Source: Sarcocystis neurona (lineage: Eukaryota > Apicomplexa > Conoidasida > Eucoccidiorida > Sarcocystidae). From it: a stretch of 64,000 nucleotides of DNA. The DNA lies in contig KL647288.1 of NCBI GenBank assembly GCA_000727475.1, positions 4,025,604 through 4,089,603 on the forward strand, written 5' to 3'. Positions 21,101 to 32,080 of the stretch are shown in pieces (within the stretch, counting starts at the first letter, position 1; each line of letters starts with the position of its first letter). The notes below the pieces were generated by a model that was given only the letters and a program-made list of their open reading frames with translations, did not search any database and was not told the origin of the DNA. The translations under genes were made by a program, and so were the position numbers.

Positions 21101-22635
21101 GCCTTTTCTCTCTCCAAGGGCAAGGCAGACTGCCCACGCAGACAGACTTGCTTCAGCAGCAGCCGCACCTTCCTGCACCAACAGGGGGAGCTACTGCACA
21201 TCGTTTTCTGCATGTGCAAGCTTCCCAGCGGATGACAACACCCGCGGCACGTGAACGGATTCAGCTGCTGAGCGGCTCGTTTTCTCCGGCGCCACGAGCC
21301 CAGGACGGAGAAGGAAGTCGTGCAGAGGCGAGACGCGACACGGGCAGAGAGAGTGGGAGACGGCAAGCGGTAGGAGCAGCGAGTGCTGCGGCACTGCATA
21401 GCAGCAGCAACAACAACCGTGACGGGATGAGCGAGGGGCACGCCAACATCTACGATTCTAATAGAGAATGGCATGCTGGGAGGAGGAAGAGCGCTGTTGT
21501 CCAGCAACAACAGCAGCAAGAGGGGCAAGTACTGCAATACTCGACGCGCAGCAACGCTGCGGCTCTGCCTCGCAGTCACGCTCGTCTCCCGACACCGGAA
21601 GAGGGACGGCTAGCCTCGCTGCGTCGGGCCGCAGCGGAAGTTGCGCGCGATGAAGAGGAGCAGGAGCAGCAGCAGCGATGTCCCCCTGCAGTATTCCAGC
21701 AGGCAGCTGCCGCAGCTGCAGAGCCGTGCCTAAGCCCGCGCATGCCAAGTGCCCTGCTGTCTGAGAAGGAACGCATAGGCTTCGATCGCACGCGCTCCAC
21801 AAGCGCAGGACCTGCTTCTGCGGCAGCGTCATCTACGTATGCCGCCGTGGTCAGCAACGAGCGCAGCAGCAGCAGCCGCATCCGCAGCAACAGCAGCATG
21901 TCTCTGTTGCCGCGCACATTGGGGGAGCGCACTGCAGCAACAGCAGCAGCGACAGATGCGCGGCAACACGGAGGTTGTGCGGCGCCCGGCCAAGGCACAG
22001 CGGCGACAGCGGCGGCACTGCCTCCTCAGCGCTACCAGCTTTATCAAGCGGAGGAGCTCTCACCAACTGCTGCTGCTTCTACTTCAGCAACAGCAACAGG
22101 CTGCGACGCACGACGGCTTGCAGCTGCCGCAGCAGCAGACACGCCGCTGCAGAGAGAGACAGCCGCAGTCGGACGCGCAGGCAGCGGAAGTCGCTTCGTC
22201 ACTGCGACAAGCACTTCTGACTGCTCCGGCGTCAGGAAACCCACCTTGCTACAGCAACAGCAAGGCCAACAGCAGCAACTCGAGCAGCACCCCCAGCTGG
22301 TGCAGCAGCAGCGGCCGCCGTTGCTTTTGACGGAGCCCAGTGGCAAGTACGCCAGCAATGTCGGAGGGTCTGGGGAGAGGGAGGAGACTGGGGGAGGCCC
22401 TGCTGTTACCGCAGGAGCAGCAGCTAGCGAGAGAAGAGCAGCATCAGCAGGTGCATCTTCTGCAGGCAGCAGTAGGAGCGCCTGGTACACCGCGGCTGGG
22501 GGATACACCGGCGGAACGGGCCTAGAAAGAGGATCTTCCGCTAGTCTTGTCTGCGTCTGTCATGTAAGGAAAACGCTAGATAAATTTACTTGCTGGGTAT
22601 ATTCGTCAAGGACGAAGTCCACTTCGTTTGCCTAA
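18190..22635 (+). CDS. Large low-complexity hypothetical protein, likely first exon of a longer gene
   Basis: Open frame of 1,481 codons from ATG at 18,190 (purine at -3) to TAA at 22,633. It is rich in Ser, Ala, Gln, Arg and Gly, with short Gln, Ala and Ser runs and a His run near 20,525; I see no folded domain, signal peptide or membrane segment, so it is probably disordered. The last 24 codons lie beyond a good donor (CAT|GTAAGG at 22,563/22,564), and composition changes there, so the exon more likely ends at 22,563 in phase 0. The next clear coiled-coil exon (24,572) also begins in phase 0, so the two may be one gene. Confidence 0.75.
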   Translation: MFPGRSVSSRVSQDFHSCPPTPRELSSPPARKQVCPATLPASFNSSNRYFSVSGVFSGATHDTLTPASATPPRSPHKTVTEGVSAGNQDPLNQPAVVFSKYKVTGSCDPTIFETKQGLTADPRQAFDLSGRPAPRSATPEAGGPDHLVLGAQGTSYATLQRRGPAQLSTREGNSKIVSTNFQTRATYSVGRPDTTKHSFHSTHPPPPLTRPLATSTLLKKERQEEPGAAMKSAAACSAEPQEAFEFLQPSRDLAEPEPPAAFSRGISLNHQSLLPRSQTENYYVKSSEDFFTFTRPLQRRFVSPFARPGDCDALERQLQVHDQLSAQGSSVCGGISLSTGTAAEGQSTRWTDAAARAASVQEKAVTSSLRPASQPLAAQYTAHPDDTSGDQMARDFYSGSGSSASAVSRSQAVLLETQASSAEQRTESRWRANSTRPPVSGRGYIAAPESPRQQHQGQQQEQLQLAVFSNRNGEPLAESCGRFYDSGDGLARARGDERRLRCATAAGIRLSESSTVSPAASNYADSRISHDPVARELQQHQSDFTGDTQRRFPVREGTAATPRDTRAGPSTREAQQSYPSRATGGDTTAATRTHDNHGSQSGIMPAKDVATTGSAYGSGPGFCGSNTPFLSVRGPRAAAERAYFDMSRGTHVAGAADNDGEEIPRPQTQLPSGAVAAAAHRTFVEGSAPHPALAPAADAMTGGFQEKQKQHFLLGGSRSLRSSAVATEKTPEDTPLPQGESSNLSCSGDVHSSRGSRRHDRERSRGTRQQQPRAGRRSHHHHHRKGKNSSNSAAVDGPLISGLSGGTAHSAGGEESLHAPPQRRRGAESYGSSGGSHDSSGGSSSGNLLHLSSFQLPGRDRHAAGPAASSSFAGAGSVDTAPPLAARTHLATTAAAAGDSLQSQRLGLYTGEARPAAAAAELLPVVRDGSTRGGLTSYLDPGAAAIAARGEGEKHADVGVVPQGGTEEERSLFSLQGQGRLPTQTDLLQQQPHLPAPTGGATAHRFLHVQASQRMTTPAARERIQLLSGSFSPAPRAQDGEGSRAEARRDTGRESGRRQAVGAASAAALHSSSNNNRDGMSEGHANIYDSNREWHAGRRKSAVVQQQQQQEGQVLQYSTRSNAAALPRSHARLPTPEEGRLASLRRAAAEVARDEEEQEQQQRCPPAVFQQAAAAAAEPCLSPRMPSALLSEKERIGFDRTRSTSAGPASAAASSTYAAVVSNERSSSSRIRSNSSMSLLPRTLGERTAATAAATDARQHGGCAAPGQGTAATAAALPPQRYQLYQAEELSPTAAASTSATATGCDARRLAAAAAADTPLQRETAAVGRAGSGSRFVTATSTSDCSGVRKPTLLQQQQGQQQQLEQHPQLVQQQRPPLLLTEPSGKYASNVGGSGEREETGGGPAVTAGAAASERRAASAGASSAGSSRSAWYTAAGGYTGGTGLERGSSASLVCVCHVRKTLDKFTCWVYSSRTKSTSFA

Positions 22636-24571
22636 TATGTGTACGCACATATATATACACACATATCTGTGTGCCTGTATATCTGTGGAGGGCGCCTCTC
22701 GCCACTGCCCCAAGCACTTGTCGTAGTTTCTTTGGCATCGGCAAACCAGCCTGCTGCAGCAACAGCCCCCACAGCAGCCACAACAGCAGCAGCCACCGCA
22801 CTAGCAACAGTAGCAGCAGCCACACCAGCAGCGACTGCTGCAGCAGCCATTATGCGTACAGATGCATAGACATACGTGTATATGTGTACGTATATCTCGT
22901 ACGTGATCCTTTCTCTTACGCATTTTTATGTCTGTGTAGTATACAAACACGTCCGTTCTGTCTCTTTGTATGTGGAGTACATGCCGGTATTCAACTGCTG
23001 CTCGCGCCACTTTCTGAAGAAGCAGGGCCTGTTCCGCGAGGAGAGGGAGGCCACTCTGCCACGGGTCACCGTAGAAATATATTCAGCTTCTCAGGAACAT
23101 CAGGATCTCCTGCGGCAGTTCTCTGCTGCAAATCTTCACTCTCATCAATTCGGCACTTCCCAGCGCATGTCTCCGTCTCCTTTGTATTCAAGTAGCATGA
23201 TGCCCGCATATAAGTATGTGTGTCTACACATATATATATGTATATGTATGAATAGAGAGACAGAGTTAACGGTAGCCATGTTCTCTACGTAGAAATACTG
23301 TCACATGCGCACGTATAAGTATTTAACTGTAGACGCGTCCGTATAGATACAAGTACCTGTACGGACGTATAGACACACCCCCCTTCGTGTACGCGGGAGT
23401 AGAGATACATCCTATTAGCCCCTCATATTAACACACGAATATAGGCATACATTTGCAGTATCCATAGGAGGGAATATATACGGTAAGTCCCTTATACTTA
23501 TGTATATGTATAGAGATACAAGGATGTGACCACACCTATATATGTATCTGAATACATGTATACGCACATACGTGTATACCCATACGCGTGTGGACGTCTG
23601 TGCAAGGAGCCTCGTCGGCTCTGATGAAGGAGGCGCTTTTCACTCGATAGAGAGAAACAGAAAACGAAAACGAACGGAGATGCCGCGTCTCTCTCTGTGT
23701 ACAATTTTTCGCCTATCGGGAGCATGTCTCTTTTGGCTCTGGGCCACCTGCCGGCACTTGGGTCCGCAGCCAATTTTTTTTGCCTCGGCTGCTCCCACGC
23801 AACGGCGGAGCTGCGCAGAGAAAAAACTGCAGCAGCAGCGGCAGCGGCAGCGGCAGCGTTTTAAGTGGACGTACACTCCATGACGCAGCTTCCTCGCACT
23901 ACACTCATATATGTACCACTCTCTCTCTCTCTGTGTATCTCTAGGTCTCTCCCTCTCCCTCTACATGTATATATATATATATATTTAGCAGCACGTCTGA
24001 GGTGTATCTGCACACCGCAGTCTAACGCTACACGTGACAAATTTACTGCCGTTTATAAGCGTGCAGGTCGTCTACGCGTGTGGGGTGGACACCCCGTAGA
24101 ATGAGCAGCAAGCAGCTCTCTGGCCACGTGTGCCAGCCCACTGCCACGTCTGTACTTTTTTTCTACATACTGCCCGTTCAGACTCGATGTCATTTACCCT
24201 AGATAAGTTGTGTGTAAACACTGGTATATATGCTCGAACGTATACGCACACGACGAAGCTCCTCGAAATGTCTGCGTAAATTAATATATGTATGCACATG
24301 TATATGTGTGTGTGTGCGGTATGTATATACGTGGATGTTATTATGTAAATGTATCTACATACCTGTCTATTGTGTATGCGTAAGAGTTTACAAATATGTG
24401 CGTGTGTGCGTATGTGTGAATATATATATGTGATGGTATAGTTATCTTTGTATCTGTTTCCACATGTAGACGGGGTTTGTGCGGAGCAATACTACCAGCT
24501 GAACATGTGGGGGACGAAACGCGTTGTGTGAGCGGAGTTACCGCACGCGTTGCTGCTGCTGGGCTGCGCAG
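22636..24571. other. Intron or intergenic stretch with one possible exon
   Basis: Contains TA/TG microsatellites (22,640-22,690, 23,230-23,250, 23,960-23,985 and 24,290-24,430) and a short CAG run at 22,755-22,850. A plus-strand stretch at about 22,985-23,210, containing REEREATLPRVTVEIYSASQ and ending near a GTATGTG donor, reads like an exon, but I could not fix its borders. Another plus frame at 23,580-23,880 is weaker. Confidence 0.4.
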
Positions 24572-27500
24572 GCGAGCCGGGCGATGGCGCGGCAGAAGGC
24601 GCAGTACGAGCAGCAAGTGCGGCGCTTGGAGGAGGAGCGGCAGCAGCACCAGCAGCGCATGCGTTTATTAGGACAGCAGGAGGAGCAGCAGGAGCAGCTG
24701 CAGCAGCAGCTGCAGCGACAGCGGGAACGCGTCATGGAGGAGGAAGAACACCTGCGCGTGCACCGTGAGCAGCTGTCCCAGGAGCAGCAGGAAGTGAGCG
24801 CGCGGTGGAAGCAGCTAGAGCAGCAGCAGATGGAACTCGGAGAGAGAAAGGAGAAGTGGAGGCGCCTCGCGCAGCAGAAGAAGGAGGAGCTGCAGCTGGT
24901 TGCCGCCAAGCTGAAAGCTGAGAAGAAAGCTATCGACGAGCGCAAAAAGGCTGTTGAAAAAGAAGAAGCCGCGCTCAAACAACGAGCAGAAAGCGTCGAG
25001 GTAACCAAGCCGTCCCTCTGCACGTCACGACAGATACGTCTGTGTTTCTCTTCGTAGACAGGCTTCTGTGGAGTTTACACTTATACACACGTACACATCG
25101 AGAGAAAAAGAGAGAAACGTACGTGCGCACTTTTCTGTCTGTTCCGTCTGTTCAAATGATTATATGCGACGTGCATATGTGTGTGTATATATATTTATAT
25201 TAACACCTGTAGCAGACCTGCTGCGGGGGATTTGCTGCGGTGCTGGACTTATTGTCGAAGTGTACGTACACACGTACATATCTATATATTGAGAGAGAGA
25301 GGGAGACGTAGGTGCGCGTTGGTATGACTCTTTTTTCAACACATATATGTAGGCTATGCAAATAGGTGTTGACGCTTGTAGTAGACCTGCCACGAGGCAT
25401 CTGCTGTAGTGCTGGCCACGGTAGAGCACGCTTGTTTGAGCAGGAGCACAGCGCGGCACTTTGCAGAAACGCGGCTGAAGGGCGCCGGCCGCCTCGTTTT
25501 CGAGTCGCCGCACCGACGCCGAGCAAGCAAAGTCATTTATTTCTCCGTTTCTGCAGCAGCGTAAATATGAGCTGCTGGCGCTGGTGCTGCCTCGGGCACT
25601 GAAGGTGCTTGTCTCTGTGTGTGTGTCTGCGCCGGCTGCGTTCTGTGAAGCGGGGAGAAGAGAAACTGAGCAGCGAGAGAATGAAGCTGCAGGAGCAGCA
25701 GCTGGCAGTGGAGCGAGAAAAGACTGAGGCAGCAGAAGCAGCAGCAGCTGCGACAGCCGAGCGTCTGGAGGCGTGCAGGCGTGCAGACGAGGTGGCCCGC
25801 ATCGAGGAGCGACTGCGGCAGGAGGAGCAGCAGCAGCAGCAGCGAGGACAAGAGCTGCAGCGGCAGGAGCAGCAGCTGCAGCTGCAGGAGAAGGCGGTGC
25901 AGCAGCAGGCAGCGATGCAGCAGCAAAGAGAGGAGGAACTCACGCGACGCTCAAAGGCGCTTGAAGAGCAGCGAGCAGCTCTCGAACGAGAAGAGGAGCG
26001 GCTGCAGCAGGTGGCAGCCGCGCAGCAGCAGCAGGTGCAACACCGTAGCTCGCAACTTGTTGCCAAGGAAAAGGAGCTGGCGCATGCACAGCAGCGGCTG
26101 ACGACAGCGCAACAAGAGCTGGACACGGCGCGGCAGCAGCTGCAGAACCGCGAGACAGAGGTGCTGCAGCAGGAACGAGACGGTGAGCAGCGACTCCGAG
26201 ACATGGCAGAACAGCTGCGGAAGGAAAGAGAGAAGCAACAGCAGCAAATGACGGAGGAAAGGGCTCTTTTTGAACGAGAGGTAGAGGAAGAAAAGCAACG
26301 TATGGACGAAGAACGGCATCGCATGCAGGACATGTTGCAGCAGCAGCAAACCCGCTGGACAGAAGAGAAGAAGAAGCAGGAGCAAACTCTTGAGGCTGAA
26401 CGCGAGCATATCAAAAAAATGCGCGTAAGAAATACAAAGTGAATTCTCTTCATACGTTTACGTCCATACCCATATATATGTTTGCTGCCACATGCCGGTC
26501 TGTCCATATGTAAGTGTCTCTACGTGAGAAGGGCAATTGAGTAACGACGCACATAGCCGGAAGAAGTCAGTGTCTCGGTCGTGTGCATGGTAGTACACGT
26601 CTATAATCTCAATACATATATATATATTTATATATATACATGTATATAGGTGAAAAGAAGGCACACGTATGTAGGAATGTGCAGGCATGTATGGGCGTAT
26701 ACGTGTCTGCGTGAAGCGACGTCTGTAGGCGTGCAAGTAATGAGTCAAACTGCAGAGAAAGTGCGTTTTGTAGAACGGGCTGCCCCCCGCGTGAAGCATC
26801 TCTGTGATGTGGAGAACATAACAACGACGGTCTGCTGTCCCCATTTACGCCAGCTGCGCACATTCCTGAATTTTGCAGCTGCCTGCATACATGAAGATCT
26901 AAAGCAAGCATACCGTCCTACCGCAGAAGACGAAGCCGTGCAAGGTTCTCTTTGTTGTAGTTGCCTGTACTTCGTAGACGCATCAACCTGCGCTCGCTGA
27001 GGAAAGACGAAAACAGCAACGCAGCCCTTCGTAGGACAAAACATACATCTTGGAGGCGTTCCACACATGTGTCTATATGTATGGGTGTGTGTCTACTCCT
27101 GTATGTCCTTCTTTGTATCCGTTTCTTCTTCCCCCTTCCGTCTCTGTCTTCGTTATTTTCCATCGCGGCCTCCCTACACATACACGTATGTGTGTGTGTA
27201 CCAATGACTCGAGCGTAAGAGTGTAGTGCTCTATTATGTACGAGAGCTGAGGTCTGTTTTCTGCGTGTGCTGTTGGCCACCAGGCCGAGGTGGAAGTCTC
27301 GCAGAAGGCGTTTGACGCTGAGGCAGCGTCGGTACGCACCCTGGAGCGCAGCCTCGCGGCGCAACGTGAGGAGCTGTTGGAACTGCAGCAGCAGCTGGAG
27401 AAAGGGGAGCAGCAGCTGAAGGCGCGAGAAGAGCAGCTCGAGCAGGAGTTGAGAGCACGAGAGCAGCAGCTGCAGCAGCAAGGACGGGAGCAGGAGGCGA

Positions 27501-30500
27501 AGTTGGACGAGCTGCGGCAACTGGCAGAGCAAGAACTGCGCGAGCAGAAGCGCGAGCAGGAAGAGCAGGTCGACGAGGACCGAGAGCGCGTGCAGCAGCA
27601 GCAACAAAACTTGGACGAGGAGCGACAACGACTGCAGCAGCTGGAACAGCAGCTGCACGAGCAAAAGCTGAAGCTGCAGCAGGAGCTGTCTTCCCAGGTT
27701 TCTAAGGAAGAACGCCTTTTTGAGAGGGAAAGGCGGGTACGTGAGCAGGAGCAGCGGCTGCAACGTGAACAGCAGCGTCTCCAACACCAGCAGCAGCAGA
27801 CCGAGCAGCAGCTGCGGCAGCAGCAGGAGCAGCAGCGGGACCAGGAAGCACGAGGACGCGAGCGCGAGCAACAGCTGCAGCTGCGAGAAGAGGAGCTCCG
27901 AGAGAGAGAGAAAAAGGTCGTAGAAGTGCAACGGCAGATAGACCAGCTACACGAAGAGCAAACAGCCCTGTCTATTGATCGCAGCGCCTTAGAGGCTGAG
28001 AAAGAAAGCGTCGAGAGAGATAGACAGATTCTGACGGAGAAGCTAGAGTACTGGACCAGGCAGCTATCGAGACGAGAAGATGAGGTGAAGCGTCGAGAGA
28101 AACAGGCACGGCTGAAACTGAGAGATATTGAGACAGAGCAAAAGGTGCTGCGTGTGCGCATGCAAGAAGATCTAGGGAAAGTTCGCCCGTACAAAACTGC
28201 TGCTGCTAGTAATCCTTCTCCTTTTGCTCCTCCCGCTCCAGCAGCAGGGAGAACCCAGAGTCAGTCTCCAGGCCCGCGTCTTGCTGCCTTTCAACCGCCT
28301 CTGATGCTGGGACGCAGCCACAGATCCACTGCTGCAGCAGACGACGAAGAGCCGCCGGACCCCCAGGAGCAGCGAAGCCTGCAGCGGCAGCAGCAGAACT
28401 CTCTCGCTGCTGCTGCTGAAGAAGAAGGAGAAGGCGGGGGAGACACCTCTCCGACAGGCGATTCTGCAGTTGATGTTGCAGTAAAAGAGCAGAGTCGCGG
28501 CGCAGCAGGTGGGCGCCCAAGCAGCAGCAAGAACAGCAAGGAGCCAGGTTCTGTGCAACTTGTCGCCGCTGGCAAAGACTCATCCAGCAGAGCAAATGGA
28601 AACAGCAGCAGCTGTGGGCAGCCGGTGCGGAGTGTCAACGGGACAGCACCGTTGGCAAGCAAAGGGAGCTCTGATTTGCTTGAAAGAAAATCTGCTGCTT
28701 CTGGGAGTTTGACAGCAGCCCCGCGAGGAAGAGGAGGAACCGACGCGACGCTCCTCCCGGTCGTGCGCTCTGCGTCTTCTCCACGAAACACCGAGCTGAA
28801 ACCAGGAAGCCTACAACCGTGGTCTGCTGCCGCAGCGGGAGCGACTGCCTCTTCAGCGACTGCAAGTTCGCTTTCTGCTGTCAGGGGTTCTTCTTCCTCG
28901 AGTCTAGAAAAGAATTCTTCCCCGCGTGCACGCCAGCTGGTGTCGGCTGCCTTGCAGGCGCAGCGAGGCGCCCAAGCCGGTGGGGCGGCAGGGAGCCGCC
29001 TGCGAGAGGGGAGTCTGCGGAGTGCTGCACAGCAGAGGCAGCTGTTGAACAGCAGCACCAACAGCAACGCGTCCCAGCGCAGCAGCAGCCAGCGCAGCGC
29101 TTTTCGAAGAGACCGGAGCAAAACGAGAGGGGTAGGGGGGGGATGGACTGAGGCCAGCAGCAAGAGCAGCAGATCCCCCACGGCTGCAGGAGTCGATGGC
29201 CGGACCCAGAGGAGGCCGGGGGGGACGGGAGCAATATATCGGACGACGCGCGCGTGCAGCAGCAGCATCAATCGCAGTAGCAGTAGTAGCAGCAGCAACA
29301 GGGGACATGCTGAAGAAGCCACGGGAAGAGCCGCGGGTCAGCTGCAAGAGGAAGAAACCCACAGCAAAAACAAATTTACTGCTGCCGATCCAGCTGAAGA
29401 AGAGTACGGAAGCCACGCTGCCGCTGGTGCTGCAGTTACCAAGCAAAACTCGACGTACTACAACACAGCAAGGCAGCAACAACGCCTCAACGCTGACGAG
29501 ACAAAGAAGCAACACCTAAGCGATGGGGCTCCTGGCGAGCCCGCAGCCGCAGTCTCTTCCGAGCGCGAAGCAGCAGGCGACAGCACGCGCACTCATGAAA
29601 GGGACGAGAGAGGCCAGGAAAGGTGTAAGTGAGGCTGTTCATATGCCCCTCCCCTCTCTCTCTTTACGTACTGTATGTACGTACACGCATATAAACGTAT
29701 ATATGCACACAGGAAATTGCAATATTGAAGACCTTCACGTGAGATGAGGGAAAAAACATACAAACGTATAGACGTTGTTGCATGCGCAACTAGCCCATCT
29801 GTACGTACGTATATATATACGCATACATAGGTACGCCAGCGTGTTCGAAGGTACACGTTGATAGCTTCTTACGGAGCCTACACATATTTGTATAGGTGTA
29901 GAGCAGCGGCTTCTGCTGAGAAACAGGGCTTCCCACACAAAGATTCACGTGTGTAGGGGAAGGTGTGTTTCTCCTGGTACACAGAGTCACTTTCCTGCGG
30001 TTTCTGCAGACTGATGTAATTTTGCACGCCCTGCGGCTACTGTGGCCCCCCTTTTTTGCCCTGCACATGAAGATGCCTCGCACTCGTCTCTATTCTACAA
30101 GACTGCGTCTAAGGAGATAGGCGTCTACGACTGGACACGGCATTTCTTGTTGTCTCATTTCTTCCTGTGAAGGAGAGAACTTGATTCCCTGTGCGGCCTT
30201 GGCAGCATGGCGGAGTCTGTTACAGCCCTCGCGTGCGTCACCGTCACGACGTGGGCGGCTCGGTCGCCTGACCGTGCTGCTGCTGTCCGCCGCGCAGCCG
30301 TGGGAGGCAGCTGTAGCAGCAGGTTTGCCCCGCCGCGAAGAAAACCGCCAAGAAGGACGGCGAGGCGCGCGGCAACAGCCTGTGCCGACGCGTGCAGCAC
30401 CTGCTGCCACGCCCCGCACAGGCTTGTGTGGTTGTTGCTGGTGTTTGCTCTGCAAGTGCCTCGGGGGACGGGCGGACGTGCAGAGAGATGTGTCCTGGCC

Positions 30501-31879
30501 GCAGCTGGAGGCGCGTCTTTTTTCGCGTGTACCTGCTTTGTCTGTCTGTCTTGGTTCTCAACTTGCAGTTTTCTCCCGTGTGCTGGGCTTTCCTTTTCTT
30601 CAGCACCCACCCCTTGTAGATAGTGCGGCGCTGTTCTTTCGTTGACAATTAGCTGTGCTGTCAACTGCGTGTACACTTTTCTTTCACCTTCCTTTGAAAC
30701 AGAGGGGGAAAAAATACGCTCACTTTTTATTTGCTTTTTTCTTGACTCTGCAGAAACGGGGCTGAGTACGCGTCTTTGTGTATGTCTGTCTGTGTCCGTC
30801 ACTGGAGGCACAGTGTACTCGCTCTTAAGGCAGTCTTACGTGTGGCTGTAATGCATACGTCCACATATTTTTATGTATTTGTGTTCCATTTTCTTCTAGA
30901 AGAAAATGTGGAGAGACGTGGACAGGGGTAGCTGCAGTTATGATACGTGGATGCAAGAGAACACAAGAGCGTGGTATTTATGTGGAGGTGCGTACACAAA
31001 AAAGTGCGAGAGGCACACAGATAATATAGAGCGTCGGCATTCCTACTACTTCGACGTATGGAGAATTTGCGTGAACATCTATGGATACACACACTCTAAT
31101 GTAAATGCATACAAAGGGAGTGAAAGAGAAAGAAATGCAAAGTGACCTACTAACAGACTGCTTCTGCGTGTAGCGTGGCTGGTAGGTTAAGGGAGTGCGG
31201 GAGAGGAAGGGATACATGTCTGCAAAGAGGAGCCAGCTATTAAAATGTGGCTGTATGCGTTTTCGCTTCTCCTTTTAGAGAGCAAGAGAGCGAGAGAGAG
31301 ACAAGAACTTGCAAAGTTCAAAAGAGAGGTGTAGACGTCAGTAGTGAGTAATTTATCAGCTGCAGAGTGCCCGTGAGAGTGTGTTCCGCTGCTGCTGCTT
31401 CTCTGCTGCAGCACATCTTCTGGCGCAGCAGCGACCGCGGCTTTCATGTGGAGAACCTGTTGGACAGCAGGGAGGCTGGGGCGCCAGCGAAGGAGCCGCC
31501 GCTTCAGCAGCGGCACAGCGGGAGACCGCTTCCGTGCTGAGGCGCCTTAGCTCCACAGCGGCAGCGTCGGGCGCTGCTGCTGCAGCAGCACCGGCAGGGG
31601 GGGAGAGAAGCTTGTCGTTCTTGCAAGGTGAGCGAGTAGAAACCCTCGAAATGACGTGCTGCAGCTTATCTGCGCCTCACCTGCACAGGTGCTGCTGCTG
31701 CTGCGTCGGTCGGCACATGCAGCTGCTGCAGACACCTCTCACCCAGCAGCAGCGGCAGCAGCGAGCACACCGCTGTACCAGTGCACGCGACGCAAGGCAC
31801 TGCGCCCCCAAGAAATAAACTGGGACGCTTCCCCACGGGGAACGAGCATCCGCGGGAGCGCTTCTCTATCGTTGTGTAG
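24572..31879 (+). CDS. Multi-exon Gln/Glu-rich coiled-coil protein
   Basis: Exons inferred from phase-matched GT-AG sites: 24,572-25,000; 25,651-26,424; 27,284-29,624 (donor GTAAGT); 31,412-31,627; 31,689-31,879 with stop TAG. All joins keep frame, together about 1,320 codons. The first two exons and the first 300 codons of the third are an almost continuous coiled coil of Glu, Gln, Arg, Lys and Leu heptads (for example EEERQQHQQRMRLL). The remainder is Ser/Gln/Arg-rich and disordered. An ATG at 24,584 could be a start, or the exon may continue the 18,190 frame. Such coiled coils are typical of cytoskeletal, centrosomal or apical-complex scaffolds, but no specific family is recognised. The 3' end after 29,624 is less sure; TGA at 29,630 is the alternative stop. 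Confidence 0.75.
30203..30460 (+). other. GC-rich island in an intron; possible alternative exon
   Basis: Inside the 29,625-31,411 intron a GC-rich block is open in several frames. After an acceptor-like TTGGCAG at about 30,207 the plus frame reads WRSLLQPSRASPSRRGRLGR and onward, and the entry phase matches the exon at 27,284-29,624. No donor restoring phase 1 is clean. It may instead be minus-strand sequence or an unrelated gene fragment. Confidence 0.25.
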
Positions 31880-32080
31880 GGTTTTCTTCCTCCTCGCCAT
31901 CTCCCCTACGCGCTGGTGTGCGGAGCTGCTCTGTGTGTGTGTATATGTGTCGGAGAGATAGGGCCCGGGACACTCCTTCATACCGATGATCAGATAGACT
32001 CTGCCGCAGGAAAGGAACAACACCGCAGAGGGTGGGGCGCAGCCACGGGACGCGCAGCCACGGGACGGTAAAACAGTCGT

